Assembly (NCBI GenBank): GCA_021828105.1
Contig: JAKATG010000002.1
Coordinates: 389,194 to 453,193 of the forward strand
From: Taklimakanibacter sp021828105
GTDB lineage: Bacteria; Pseudomonadota; Alphaproteobacteria; Rhizobiales; Aestuariivirgaceae
Direction of reading: 5' to 3'
Length of the DNA: 64,000 nucleotides
Part shown: positions 23,432 to 33,299 of the stretch, piece after piece
How positions within the stretch are numbered: the first letter of the stretch is position 1
Layout of the letters: the number at the start of each line of letters is the position of its first letter
Notes under the pieces: generated by a model
The model's input: only the letters and a program-made list of their open reading frames with translations
Told to the model about the DNA's origin: nothing
Databases searched by the model: none
Position numbers and translations under genes: made by a program

Positions 23432-24940
23432 ATGATCGTGTCTGATCCCATCCTCACCCTTTCGGGCATTTCCAAGCGCTTTCCGGGCGTCAGAGCCCTG
23501 CATGATGTCAGCCTCGCCTTGAAACCCGGCCGGGTGACGGCCATCATCGGCGAGAATGGTGCGGGCAAGTCCACCATCGTCAAGATCCTCACCGGAATCT
23601 ACACGGCGGATGAAGGCGAGATCCGGGTGCGCGGCGAGCCCAGATCCTTCGCCTCGCCGCGCGATGCGTGGGCCGCCGGCATCGCGGCGATCCAGCAGGA
23701 AACGGTGATGTTCGACGAGCTGAGCGTGGCCGAGAACATCTTCATGGGCCATATGCCGACCGGCGCGTCGCACCTCGTCGCGTGGTCCACGATGCGTGAG
23801 CGCTCGCAGGCGCTCCTCAAGCGCATCGATGCCGTCATTCCGAGCGACTTCAAGCTCAAGCGCCTGTCGGTCGCCCAGAAGCATCTGGTCGAGATCGCCC
23901 GCGCTCTGTCGCATGAGGCGCAGGTCCTCATCATGGACGAACCGACGGCCGCCCTTTCGGCGAGCGAGATCGACGATCTCTTCCGCGTCGTCGCCCAGCT
24001 CAAGGCGGAGGGCCGGGCGATCGTCTTCATCAGCCATAAATTCAATGAGATCTTCCGCATCTGCGATGATTTCATCTGCCTGCGCGACGGCGAGAAGGTC
24101 GGCGAAGGAGCGATCGCCTCGGTGACGCAAGCCCACCTGGTGCGCATGATGGTGGGCCGTCCGGTCGATCAGTTCTTCCCCAAGCGCGACGTCGAGCTCG
24201 GCGAGACCGTGCTTGCCGTCGAAGGCCTGTCCAATGCGACGGAATATGCCGATGTCTCCTTCAGCCTGCGCAAAGGCGAGATATTGGGCCTCTATGGGCT
24301 GGTCGGCGCCGGGCGCACCGAGGCCATGCAGGGGTTGTTCGGCATCACGCCCATCACGCAGGGCGAGGTGACGCTCGAGGGACAACGCCTTGCGATCGCG
24401 GCACCTTCGGATGCGATCGCCGCCGGCATCGCCTATGTGCCGGAGGACCGGCAGGACCAGGGCGCCATCCTGTCGCTCGGTATCCGCGAGAATGTGACGC
24501 TCGCCGACCTCGGCAAGCATGTGCGGGGACTGTTCCTGTCGCGTGCGTCCGAACAGGCCGAGACGCGGAGGCTCGGCCGAAGGCTCGCGGTCAAGGCGGC
24601 AAACTGGGAGCAGCGGCTCGCCGAGTTGTCGGGCGGCAACCAGCAGAAAGTCGTCATCGCCAAATGGCTGGCGACGCGCCCCAAGGTCATCGTGCTGGAC
24701 GAACCGACCAAGGGCATCGATGTGGGCTCCAAGGCCGCGGTGCATGATTTCATCGGCGAGCTCGCGAGTGAAGGCCTTGCCGTCGTGCTGATCACGTCGG
24801 AACTGCCCGAGGTGATGGGCCTTGCCGACCGCGTCATCGTCATGAAGGAAGGCCGCATCGTCGATGAGTTCAAGCGCGGCGAATGGAGCGCCGAGGCGAT
24901 CGTGGGCGCGGCGACCGGGGCCGCGAGCGAAGCGGCATGA
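23432..24940 (+). CDS. rhaT: rhamnose-type ABC importer ATPase RhaT (tandem domains)
   Basis: A 502-residue ATPase with two nucleotide-binding domains, as in RbsA. The first has Walker A GENGAGKST and Walker B VLIMDEPTAAL, with the weak signature LSVAQKHLVE. The second has the degenerate GLVGAGRTE typical of this group, the intact signature LSGGNQQK and Walker B VIVLDEPTKGID. It starts 77 bases after rhaS; the ribosome site is weak, and a GTG six bases after the ATG is an alternative. Its stop overlaps the next ATG. Confidence 0.85.
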   Translation: MIVSDPILTLSGISKRFPGVRALHDVSLALKPGRVTAIIGENGAGKSTIVKILTGIYTADEGEIRVRGEPRSFASPRDAWAAGIAAIQQETVMFDELSVAENIFMGHMPTGASHLVAWSTMRERSQALLKRIDAVIPSDFKLKRLSVAQKHLVEIARALSHEAQVLIMDEPTAALSASEIDDLFRVVAQLKAEGRAIVFISHKFNEIFRICDDFICLRDGEKVGEGAIASVTQAHLVRMMVGRPVDQFFPKRDVELGETVLAVEGLSNATEYADVSFSLRKGEILGLYGLVGAGRTEAMQGLFGITPITQGEVTLEGQRLAIAAPSDAIAAGIAYVPEDRQDQGAILSLGIRENVTLADLGKHVRGLFLSRASEQAETRRLGRRLAVKAANWEQRLAELSGGNQQKVVIAKWLATRPKVIVLDEPTKGIDVGSKAAVHDFIGELASEGLAVVLITSELPEVMGLADRVIVMKEGRIVDEFKRGEWSAEAIVGAATGAASEAA

Positions 24941-25929
24941 AGGCCCTCCTCAATAATCGCGAGATCGTGCTCGCGCTGATCCTCCTCATCGGCATGGCAC
25001 TCATCGGCGCCTATCAGCCGGCCTTCCTGGCCTGGGGCAATATCAGCGATATGCTGACCGAGACTTCGGTGCTGTTCATGATGGCGCTGGCGCAGATGGT
25101 GGTCATCCTGACGCGCGGCATCGACCTTTCGGTCGCCGCCAATCTGGCGCTTTCCGGCATGATGGCGGCACTCGTCAGCCAGTATCATCCGGAAGTGCCG
25201 CTCATCCTCATGATCCTCGCCGGCATCGTCACCGGATTGCTCCTCGGCATGATCAACGGCGCGCTCATCGCCTATCTCGGCATTCCGCCGATCGTCATGA
25301 CCTTGGGCACGCTCGCGGTCTTCCGCGGCATGATCATCATCATCGCGGGCGGCGATCAGGTGAACGCGTCGGAAATGGGCGTCGCCTTCCAGGCTTTCCC
25401 GAAACAGGTCTGGCTCGGCCTGACGAGCCCGGTGTGGATCGCCATTGCGGTGGCGCTCCTGTTCTGGGTTTTCCTGAGCTTCACCCGCGCCGGCCGCGGG
25501 CTCTATGCGGTGGGCGGCAATCCGGTGGCGGCGCGCTATTGCGGCATCGACCAGCGCCGGCAGGATCTGCTCGCCTATTCCATCTCGGGCGCCGTGGCCG
25601 GGCTCTGCGGCTATTTGTGGGTGGCGCGCTATGGCGTCGCCTATTCCGAGATCGCCAGCGGCTATGAGCTGACGGTGATCGCGGCGTGCGTGATCGGCGG
25701 CGTGTCGATCGGCGGCGGCATCGGCACGGTCGCCGGGACATTGCTGGGCGCTCTGTTCCTCGGCATCGTGATGACGGCGCTGCCGGTGATGCAGATATCG
25801 CCCTTCTGGCAAATGGCGATTTCGGGCGCCGTCATCCTCACCGCCGTCGTCATCAATGCGCGCGCCGAGCGCCGGCCCGACAAGCTGATCCTGCCCGAGG
25901 CGCGCCGGTTGAGACGGGTGGCGCCATGA
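24937..25929 (+). CDS. rhaP: rhamnose-type ABC importer permease RhaP
   Basis: A 330-residue permease beginning MKALLNNREIVLALILLIGM. It has the sugar-permease hallmarks VVILTRGIDLSVAANLALS and CVIGGVSIGGGIGTVAGTLL and multiple membrane helices. The start overlaps the ATPase stop (ATGA), and its stop overlaps the second permease in the same way, so the proteins are translationally coupled. It probably forms a heterodimeric channel with RhaQ. Confidence 0.85.
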   Translation: MKALLNNREIVLALILLIGMALIGAYQPAFLAWGNISDMLTETSVLFMMALAQMVVILTRGIDLSVAANLALSGMMAALVSQYHPEVPLILMILAGIVTGLLLGMINGALIAYLGIPPIVMTLGTLAVFRGMIIIIAGGDQVNASEMGVAFQAFPKQVWLGLTSPVWIAIAVALLFWVFLSFTRAGRGLYAVGGNPVAARYCGIDQRRQDLLAYSISGAVAGLCGYLWVARYGVAYSEIASGYELTVIAACVIGGVSIGGGIGTVAGTLLGALFLGIVMTALPVMQISPFWQMAISGAVILTAVVINARAERRPDKLILPEARRLRRVAP

Positions 25930-26972
25930 CCGCGCCCGCCACGTCCGAGGATCGCTATGCCGTCGCCGACTCACCGCCCCGGCGCTTGCGCGACATCGTC
26001 CTCTCCTGGGAGGTGATCCTCGTCATTCTGCTGGCGCTCACCATCATCGTGAACACCATCGCCTCGCCCTATTTCCTCGACGTCTTCAACCTGGCGGACG
26101 CAACCTTCAACTTCTCCGAGAAGGCGATCATCGCGCTCGCCATGGCGCTCTTGATCCTGGTACGCGAGATCGATCTTTCGGTCGCCGCCATCGTGGCGCT
26201 GGCCGCCATGGGGGTCGGCTATGCGGCGGAAGCGGGCTATGGCGCGCCCGTCCTGTTCGCGACCGGCATCGGCATCGGCCTTCTCTGCGGCGTCTTCAAT
26301 GGCGTGCTGGTATCGTTCCTCAATCTTCCCTCGATCGTCGTCACCATCGGAACGATGTCGCTGTTTCGCGGGTTGACCCAGGTGATCCTGGGCGACCAGG
26401 CGAAGACGAAGTTCCCGCAGGAATTCCTCGATCTCGGGCAGAGCTATTTCATCAAGATGAAAGAGACGGGCATATCCTGGCTGTTCCTGCCGCCGGTGCC
26501 GCTGTCTTTCCTGATCTTCCTCGTCCTCACGGCGCTGTTCGGCATCGTGCTGCACAGAACGGCGATCGGCCGCCAGCTCTTCGCCACCGGCTCCAACCCG
26601 GTGGCGGCGCGCTTTTCCGGCATACCGGTGGCGCGTCTACGCTTCATCCTGTTCGTCGTATCGGGGATCCTGGCGGGCCTCGCCGCCGGCCTCCTGGCGG
26701 CGCGGCTCGGCTCCGTGCGCTCCAATATCGGCATCGGCTGGGAGCTCGATATCGTCACCATGGTCATACTGGGCGGCGTTTCGATCGCCGGCGGCGTCGG
26801 CTCCATTCTCGGCGTCTTCCTCGCCGTGCTGGTGCTGGGCCTCCTGACCTTCGGCATGTCGCTCAACAACATCCCAGGCCAGGTGGTCAGCGTCTATATC
26901 GGCGCGCTGCTGATCGCCGTGATCGCCATTCCGCGCATCATCGAGCGCATGAAGCGCGCGAGCGGGCGGTAG
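25926..26972 (+). CDS. rhaQ: rhamnose-type ABC importer permease RhaQ
   Basis: A 348-residue permease with a hydrophilic N-terminal tail of about 25 residues (MTAPATSEDRYAVADSPPRR) before the first membrane helix. Family hallmarks are LVREIDLSVAAIVALAAMG and MVILGGVSIAGGVGSILG. It is the last gene of the importer unit. Its stop is only three bases from the stop of the convergent RND gene, and there is no room for a terminator between them. Confidence 0.85.
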   Translation: MTAPATSEDRYAVADSPPRRLRDIVLSWEVILVILLALTIIVNTIASPYFLDVFNLADATFNFSEKAIIALAMALLILVREIDLSVAAIVALAAMGVGYAAEAGYGAPVLFATGIGIGLLCGVFNGVLVSFLNLPSIVVTIGTMSLFRGLTQVILGDQAKTKFPQEFLDLGQSYFIKMKETGISWLFLPPVPLSFLIFLVLTALFGIVLHRTAIGRQLFATGSNPVAARFSGIPVARLRFILFVVSGILAGLAAGLLAARLGSVRSNIGIGWELDIVTMVILGGVSIAGGVGSILGVFLAVLVLGLLTFGMSLNNIPGQVVSVYIGALLIAVIAIPRIIERMKRASGR

Positions 26973-26975
26973 GAC

Positions 26976-29900
26976 TTATTCCGCCGCTTTCGGGAAGGCG
27001 ACGATCGCTGCCTCGGACTCGGCCACCGCCTTGCGGCCAAACAGGCTGTAGACGGCGGGCACGACGAACAGCGTCAAGAGCGTGCCGAAAGTCATGCCGC
27101 CGACAATGACCCAGCCGATCTGGACGCGGCTCTCGGAACCGGCGCCATGCGCCATGGCGAGCGGCATGGCGCCCAGCACCATGGCGCAGGTGGTCATCAG
27201 GATGGGCCGCAAGCGCAAGGTCGCCGCCTCGATGACGGCGGCGCTGCGACTCCTGCCCTCATCCTGCAGGCGATTGGCGAAATCGACGATCAGGATGCCG
27301 TGCTTGGTGATGAGGCCGACCAGCGTCACGAGGCCGATCTGCGAATAGATGTTGAGCGTGCCGCCGGTGAGCTTGAGCGCGAGAAGCGCGCCGGTCATCG
27401 ACAAGGGCACCGTCAGCATGATCATCAGAGGATCGCGGAAGCTCTCGAATTGCGCCGACAGGACGAGATAGATGAAGGCGAGCGCCAGGACGAAGATGAA
27501 CAGGATGTTGCTGCTGGCGTCACGGAACTCGCGGCTCTGGCCGGAGACGTCGGTCAGCGCGGTGGCGGGCAAAACCTCATTCGCCGCGGCCTGAATGGCC
27601 TGGAGCGCCTGGCCCAGAGTGTAGCCGGGCGACAGATTGGCATAGATGGTGACGGAACGAAGCTGGTTGAAGCGGCGCAGATCCTTGGGCGCCACCGTCT
27701 CGGTGATCGAGACGATGTTGGAGAGCTGGATCATCTCGCCCGAACTGTTGCGCACGAACATGCGCGCGAGGTTTTCCGGCGCGGTGCGCTCGCTGGCGTC
27801 GAGCTGGACGAGGACGTCGTACTGCTCGCCCGCGATCTCGAAGCGGGTCACCTGGCGGCCGCCCAGCATCGTCTCGAGGGTGCGGCCGACCTCCGACACG
27901 TCGAGCCCCAGATCGGCGACCCGGTCGCGGTCGATCTTCACCTCGAGCTGCGGCTTGTTGAGCTTGAGATCGGTATCGAGATCGGTGAGGCCGGGATTCT
28001 GCGCCAGCCTGTCGACCATGGCGTCGCTGTATTTCTGCAGATCCGCATAGGTTCCGGAGGTCTGGATGACGAACTCGACCGGCCGTCCGCTGCCGCGGCG
28101 CCCGAAGCCGGCCATCGAGCGCGCCGAGACCTGGGCGCCGGCCACTTTACGCAATTTGGGCCCGAGGCGCTGGGCGATCTGCGCCTGAGTCAGGTCGCGA
28201 TCGGCATAATCCTTGAGGCGGCCGATGGTCCTGAATTCGGTCACCTCCGGCATCCCGACGGTCACCATATAGGCACGGATATTCGGCGACGTCTTGAGGA
28301 TGCCTTCGACTTGCGCGGCATAACGGTCGGTGAAAGCGAGCGTCGATCCCTCCGGCGTCTGGCCGTTGATCTGCAGGACGCCGCGGTCCTCGGGGGGCGT
28401 CAGCTCGGAATTGAGACCGGTGAACAGGAAGCCGCCCAAACCTGCGACCGCGAGAGCGATCAGGAAGACGGCATAGCGCGCCTTGACGGCGAGCCTGAGA
28501 AGGAAACGGTAAACATGCTCGAGCCGCGCCAGCACCCGCTCGATGAAGCGGGCGACGAGATTGGGCCGGGCATTGTGCTTCAACAGCTTCGAGCACATCA
28601 TGGGTGTCAACGTCAAAGCGATGAAGCCCGATATGACCACCGCGCCCGCAAGCGTGAGGGCGAATTCGAGGAACAGGCGGCCGGTCGAGCCCGGCATGAA
28701 GGCGATCGGCGCATAGACGGCGGCAAGGGTGAGCGTCATCGCCACGATGGCGAAGCCGATCTCGCGCATGCCCTTGAGCGCCGCCTCGAAAGGCTTCATG
28801 CCCTCCTCAATGTGACGGAAGATGTTTTCGAGCACGACGATGGCGTCATCGACGACGAGGCCGATGGCCAGCACCATGGCGAGAAGCGTCAGCATGTTGA
28901 TCGAGAGGCCGGTCAGCAGCATGACCGCGAAAGTGGCGACGAGCGAGATCGGGATCGTGACGATCGGGATCAGCGATGCCCTGAGCGAATGCAGGAAGAA
29001 CATGATGATCAGGATGACGAGCGCGATCGCCTCCATGATCGTCGTGAAGACCGAGCCGACCGACTGCTCGATGAACTGGGTCGAGTCATAGCCGATTTCG
29101 CCGCTGACTCCGTCCGGCAGGGAGTCGATGATCGAGGGCATCACCCGGCGCACTTCCTTCGACACATCGAGTGGATTGGCGACCGCCTGCTTGATGATGC
29201 CGACGGTGATCGCCGTCTGGCCCATATAGCGGCTGGTGCGGCGGACCTCGTCGGAGCCGAGCTCGACGCGGGCGACATCGCCGAGCTTGACCTGCAGCCC
29301 GCCCGCCCGCTTCAGCATGATGTTGCGAAATTCCTGAGGCTCCGACAGCGCGGTCTTGGACAGCACGGTGAATTCGCGGTCGTCGCTCTCGATGCGTCCG
29401 GCCGGGATCTCGGCATTCTGCTGGCGCAGCGCATCCTCGACATCCTGGACGGTCAAGCCATAGCCCGCCAGCCGGTCACGGTCGATCCAGATGCGCATGG
29501 CATAGAGGCGCTGGCCGTAGATTTCGGCGTCCGATATGCCGGTCAGGTTCTTGAAGCGATCGACGACATAGCGGTCGACATAGTCGGTGAGCTCGATGGC
29601 GTTCAGTCGTTCGGAGCGGAAGTTGATGTAGATGATGGCCTGCGCATCGGCTTCGACCTTGGCGATGATGGGCTCGTCCACTTCGTCGGGGAGCCGTCCG
29701 CGGACGCGGCTGACGCGGTCGCGCACGTCGCTCGCGGCGGTATCGATATTGACGTCCGACTTGAACCTGACGGTGATGCGGCTCGATTCCGACCGGCTGG
29801 TCGATTCGATGATGTCGATGCCCTCGATGCCGGCAAGCGATCCTTCCAGCACCTGGGTGACTTGCGATTCCATCAGGACCGCCGAGGCGCCGGTGTAAGT

Positions 29901-30047
29901 GGTTGCCACCGAGACGACCGGCTCGTCGACCTGCGGGTATTCGCGCACCGTCAGGCGGCCATAGGAGACGATGCCGATGAGCAGGATGATGAGGCTCAAG
30001 ACGGTGGCGAAGACCGGGCGGCGGATGCAGAGTTCGGAGAGCGACAT
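26976..30047 (-). CDS. RND efflux pump inner-membrane transporter (HAE-1 type)
   Basis: A 1,023-residue RND transporter starting MSLSELCIRRPVFATVLSLI. The proton-relay pair is present in the fourth membrane helix (GLVVDDAIVVLENIFRHIEE), and the internal repeat has the matching segments ITKHGILIVDFANRLQDEG near the C-terminus. The two large periplasmic loops expected for a drug or lipophile pump are present. The substrate is unknown. The adaptor gene upstream ends five bases before this start, so the two are co-transcribed. No outer-membrane channel gene or regulator is next to them. Confidence 0.92.
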   Translation of the reverse strand: MSLSELCIRRPVFATVLSLIILLIGIVSYGRLTVREYPQVDEPVVSVATTYTGASAVLMESQVTQVLEGSLAGIEGIDIIESTSRSESSRITVRFKSDVNIDTAASDVRDRVSRVRGRLPDEVDEPIIAKVEADAQAIIYINFRSERLNAIELTDYVDRYVVDRFKNLTGISDAEIYGQRLYAMRIWIDRDRLAGYGLTVQDVEDALRQQNAEIPAGRIESDDREFTVLSKTALSEPQEFRNIMLKRAGGLQVKLGDVARVELGSDEVRRTSRYMGQTAITVGIIKQAVANPLDVSKEVRRVMPSIIDSLPDGVSGEIGYDSTQFIEQSVGSVFTTIMEAIALVILIIMFFLHSLRASLIPIVTIPISLVATFAVMLLTGLSINMLTLLAMVLAIGLVVDDAIVVLENIFRHIEEGMKPFEAALKGMREIGFAIVAMTLTLAAVYAPIAFMPGSTGRLFLEFALTLAGAVVISGFIALTLTPMMCSKLLKHNARPNLVARFIERVLARLEHVYRFLLRLAVKARYAVFLIALAVAGLGGFLFTGLNSELTPPEDRGVLQINGQTPEGSTLAFTDRYAAQVEGILKTSPNIRAYMVTVGMPEVTEFRTIGRLKDYADRDLTQAQIAQRLGPKLRKVAGAQVSARSMAGFGRRGSGRPVEFVIQTSGTYADLQKYSDAMVDRLAQNPGLTDLDTDLKLNKPQLEVKIDRDRVADLGLDVSEVGRTLETMLGGRQVTRFEIAGEQYDVLVQLDASERTAPENLARMFVRNSSGEMIQLSNIVSITETVAPKDLRRFNQLRSVTIYANLSPGYTLGQALQAIQAAANEVLPATALTDVSGQSREFRDASSNILFIFVLALAFIYLVLSAQFESFRDPLMIMLTVPLSMTGALLALKLTGGTLNIYSQIGLVTLVGLITKHGILIVDFANRLQDEGRSRSAAVIEAATLRLRPILMTTCAMVLGAMPLAMAHGAGSESRVQIGWVIVGGMTFGTLLTLFVVPAVYSLFGRKAVAESEAAIVAFPKAAE

Positions 30048-30051
30048 CGGC

Positions 30052-31170
30052 TCAGCCTTCGATCGCGGCGGTCGTCGGCGGCACGATCTCGACATCGGCG
30101 CCGTCGCGCAACCGCGCCTGGCCGGCGATCACCACTTGCTGGCCGACCTCGACGCCCTCCAGAATCTCGACGAAGCCGTTCTCGCGCCGGCCGGCGAGCA
30201 CCTTCGTCTCCTTGGCCTTGCCATTGTCGGCCTTGAAGACGAGGAAGTCGCTGCCGCGCGGAACCAAGGCGCTCTCCGGGATCGTCACGGCGGTGCGCGG
30301 CTGGCCCTTGACCGTGATGCGGGCGAGGAGACCGGGGCGCAGCTTGTCGTCCTCGTTGGGAAGGGTCGCCTTGACCCTGATGGCACGGCCATTGACGTCG
30401 ACCGCCGGGTCGATGGCGTAGATCTGGCCCTCGAAGCGTGTGCCGGGCAGCGCGTCGGCGATGATCTCGATCTTCTGGCCGACGCTGAGCTTCGACAGAT
30501 AGAATTCGGGCACGCTGAAATTGACCTTCAGCCGGTCGATCTTCTCGAGATTGGCCAAAGGCGTGCCGGCCGTGACATAGGCGCCGGGCGAGACGGTGCG
30601 GAAGCCCATGACACCCGGGAACGGCGCCTTGATCGACAGTTTCTGGTGCTGCGCTTCGATCAGATCATAGACGGCTTGCGCGACCAGCCGCTCGGAATTG
30701 GCGGTGTCGAGGGTTGTCTGCGAGGCGGTGCCGGATTTGCGCAGAGAGGCAGCGCGTTCGTAATTGGCCTTGGCGAGCGCCAGGCGGGCTTCGGCATCCT
30801 CCCGCTGGGCGGCGATCAGCGTGTCGTCGAGCGTGATCAGAACTTCCCCGGCCGCGACCTCGTCGCCTTCGGTGAATTTGATTTCCGTGACGCGGCCTGC
30901 CGTCTCGGCGGCGATCTGAACCGATTCATCGGAGAGGAGCGAGCCCACGGCCGTGATGTCGTCGCTCATCGTCTTGGTCGCGGCGGCGGCCACTTCGACG
31001 GGCGAGGGATTTGCCGTGCCCTGACGTTTCTTCTCAGGCGCCGGCTGGCTTTCGGCGAGCTTGCCGGTCGTCGCCGACCAGAATGACGGCACGAGGCCGG
31101 TCCGCTGCGCATAGAAGGCGGACGCGGCCAGGACCGCCAGAACAAACAGAGAAACCAGCGTCTTCTTCAT
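30052..31170 (-). CDS. RND efflux periplasmic adaptor (membrane fusion protein, HlyD/AcrA type)
   Basis: A 372-residue adaptor. Residues 1-22 (MKKTLVSLFVLAVLAASAFY) form a membrane anchor or signal. A biotinyl-lipoyl-like half motif (AAETAGRVTEIKFTEGDEVA), a coiled-coil hairpin (about 120-180) and the second half (KLSIKAPFPGVMGFRTVSPG) follow, then beta-barrel domains. It links the RND transporter to an outer-membrane channel that must be encoded elsewhere. I chose the ATG giving MKKTLVSL; an upstream in-frame start would add 11 unlikely residues. Confidence 0.9.
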   Translation of the reverse strand: MKKTLVSLFVLAVLAASAFYAQRTGLVPSFWSATTGKLAESQPAPEKKRQGTANPSPVEVAAAATKTMSDDITAVGSLLSDESVQIAAETAGRVTEIKFTEGDEVAAGEVLITLDDTLIAAQREDAEARLALAKANYERAASLRKSGTASQTTLDTANSERLVAQAVYDLIEAQHQKLSIKAPFPGVMGFRTVSPGAYVTAGTPLANLEKIDRLKVNFSVPEFYLSKLSVGQKIEIIADALPGTRFEGQIYAIDPAVDVNGRAIRVKATLPNEDDKLRPGLLARITVKGQPRTAVTIPESALVPRGSDFLVFKADNGKAKETKVLAGRRENGFVEILEGVEVGQQVVIAGQARLRDGADVEIVPPTTAAIEG

Positions 31171-31265
31171 AGATCTCGATATTACCGGAAATTTAGCCCG
31201 CAATTAAGACGGCGGGAGAGCTAAAACCCGTCGGATTAAATAGCGGGATAAGCCGCGGCCCGTCA

Positions 31266-33299
31266 TCACAGGCTTGTGAGCGGTCCGGGAATGCGACCCT
31301 GCTTTTGGGTCGTGAAAACAATCTCTTCGCCGCGCGTGAGGGTGAGCTTGCCCGTCTTGCGGGTGATCGTCAGGGCACCCAAGGGTGTGGTGACCGGGCC
31401 AAAGGTGAAATCCTCGCCTTCGTTGCGCAACTCCCAGCCGCGCCAGGGCGAGAAATGCATGGTCCGGGCCTGGGCGATAAAGGGCAGGAGCGCCGACCAC
31501 GAGTAGAAGGGATCGGTGTCGGGCTGGTCCAGGCCCTCGCCGGTCTCGGGGTGATAGTTCTCGGGCGACAGACGGCGTTCTTCCCAGCTTTGCAGGAAAA
31601 GGCGCCAGCCCTTCTCGGCAAGCCGGTCGGCGGCCTCATATTCGCCCGCCCGCTCGAGGCCGTTCCAGGTGAGCCAGTTGAGGATCGGCCAGATGCGGCC
31701 GCGCCAATAGACATTGTCGGTGATGGCCGGATCATCGCGCGACACCGAGGGCAGGCCGAAATGGCCGCCGAATTTCTTCGGATCCTCGAGATGCTTCAGC
31801 AAGTGCTTCTGCTGCTCCTTCGAGGCGGCACCGCAGAGGAGCGGATAGAAGCTCGTTGGGGCGACACTCTTCACGAAGGCGCCCGACCACAGCCGGTTGG
31901 CGAAGATTTTGCGCTTGCCGTCCCAGAAATGCGTGCCGATCTTCTTGCGCAATTGAGCGGCGTGGGCGTCGTGACGCTTGGCCTCGTCCAGGCGGCCAAG
32001 GGCGCGCGCCATGAGGCCCAGCATCTCGCAATCGAGGCAGACGAGCGAGTTCAGGCCGACATCCTCGCAATCGAGCGTGCGGCTCTTCTCGTTCCAGCGC
32101 GCCTCGTCATGGATCGGCGAATTGTCCATGAAGCTCTCATCCTTGGCGGCGAGCTTGGTGCCTTTATAGAGGCCCTGGCCCACATCGGATGAGCCGAATT
32201 CGAGCAGGCCATTGCCATTGCCGTCGCGCACCCGCCTGATCCAGTCGTTGTTGCGCGCCAATATGTCATAGGCCATGTCGATGAAGAGCCGGCTGCCAGT
32301 GCGCAAATAGATCTGCCAGACGATGAAGGAGATGATCGGCGTCTGGGTGCGGTCGACCCAGGCGTCATTGCCGGTCATGATGCAGGGCAGGTTGCCTTCG
32401 GGCGCCGCCGCCGAGAGCAGCATCGCCAGATTCTCGCGCGCCTGGTCGGGATCGAACAGCGAAACGATGAAGGCGTTGATTGCCGTGTCATTCAGCCAGA
32501 AGCCGAAGCCGCCGAATTTCTTGAGATCCCAGTTGCGCGAGCAGGTGATGTAGGGACGGTGATTGACGCTGTCCCAGATGGTGTTCCAGCCCATGATATC
32601 GGCCATGGCATCGAGTGCTGCGCCGCGCGTCCAAACCTTGCTTACGGCCGGCGTTGCGGTGAGCCCTTTGAACGCCAGCTCCTTGCGATCGGCGATGGCG
32701 ATCGAAAAACCGTTCTCCGGCGCTTCCTCGAGATTGAAGCGCAAGGCCAGGACCTTGGCGCTCGAGCTCCGCGAGGCCAGATACCAGTAGCCATGTGTCT
32801 CATATTCGCTGCGCAAGCCGTCGAGCGTCTCATGGCCCGTCACCAGAAGCGGATCGCGTGCGGCTCTGACGGCGACGCTGCGCGGACCGATGGTGCAAAA
32901 TGCGGCGCGGCTCTCTTCGTCATAGTGCCAGAGCGCGCCATCGTCCTGGCTCAAGGCCAGCACCACCCAGAAGCGCAAGCCCCATTCGCCGAATTTGGTC
33001 GCCTTCCATGCCCCGGTGAGATTGAACGGCGACGTCTTCTCATAGACCCAGTCGAGATGGGTGCCGCCATGGGCGAAGGAGGCCTCGATCAACCGGCCGT
33101 CGGGCTCGTGGCGGCCGAGCCTGATGTCGGAGCCCGGGCCCATCAGCGAGGTCTTGGCCGTGCTCGCAGCATAGAAGACCGGCGTGATCCTCAACCCCAG
33201 CGGCAGATGCGACATTTCGAGATAGCGGTCGGCAGCCCAGGTGTTCCAGGCGCGATGGACCGGGATATTGGGGGTGCGCAAATAGTTCGGAACCGTCAT
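31266..33299 (-). CDS. GH63-like glycoside hydrolase (trehalase/glucosidase-type alpha/alpha-barrel)
   Basis: A 677-residue protein without a signal peptide. The C-terminal two-thirds resembles the (alpha/alpha)6 barrel of GH63/trehalase-like and mannosylglycerate-hydrolase-like enzymes. NVYWRGRIWPILNWLTWNGL is the characteristic C-terminal-half motif, and YHPETGEG and DPFYSWSALL follow as in family members. The N-terminal third is a beta-rich domain. Probable substrates are small alpha-glucosides or glycosylated osmolytes, which is inference. It starts in an ATGA overlap with the preceding isochorismatase-like gene and is the last gene of the polyamine-type importer operon. Confidence 0.78.
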   Translation of the reverse strand: MTVPNYLRTPNIPVHRAWNTWAADRYLEMSHLPLGLRITPVFYAASTAKTSLMGPGSDIRLGRHEPDGRLIEASFAHGGTHLDWVYEKTSPFNLTGAWKATKFGEWGLRFWVVLALSQDDGALWHYDEESRAAFCTIGPRSVAVRAARDPLLVTGHETLDGLRSEYETHGYWYLASRSSSAKVLALRFNLEEAPENGFSIAIADRKELAFKGLTATPAVSKVWTRGAALDAMADIMGWNTIWDSVNHRPYITCSRNWDLKKFGGFGFWLNDTAINAFIVSLFDPDQARENLAMLLSAAAPEGNLPCIMTGNDAWVDRTQTPIISFIVWQIYLRTGSRLFIDMAYDILARNNDWIRRVRDGNGNGLLEFGSSDVGQGLYKGTKLAAKDESFMDNSPIHDEARWNEKSRTLDCEDVGLNSLVCLDCEMLGLMARALGRLDEAKRHDAHAAQLRKKIGTHFWDGKRKIFANRLWSGAFVKSVAPTSFYPLLCGAASKEQQKHLLKHLEDPKKFGGHFGLPSVSRDDPAITDNVYWRGRIWPILNWLTWNGLERAGEYEAADRLAEKGWRLFLQSWEERRLSPENYHPETGEGLDQPDTDPFYSWSALLPFIAQARTMHFSPWRGWELRNEGEDFTFGPVTTPLGALTITRKTGKLTLTRGEEIVFTTQKQGRIPGPLTSL

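Noticed and set aside
27147..30236. Plus-strand frame of about 1,000 codons opposite the RND transporter gene
   Set aside because: Antisense shadow of a conserved gene, with extreme Asp/Arg/His composition and no family features.
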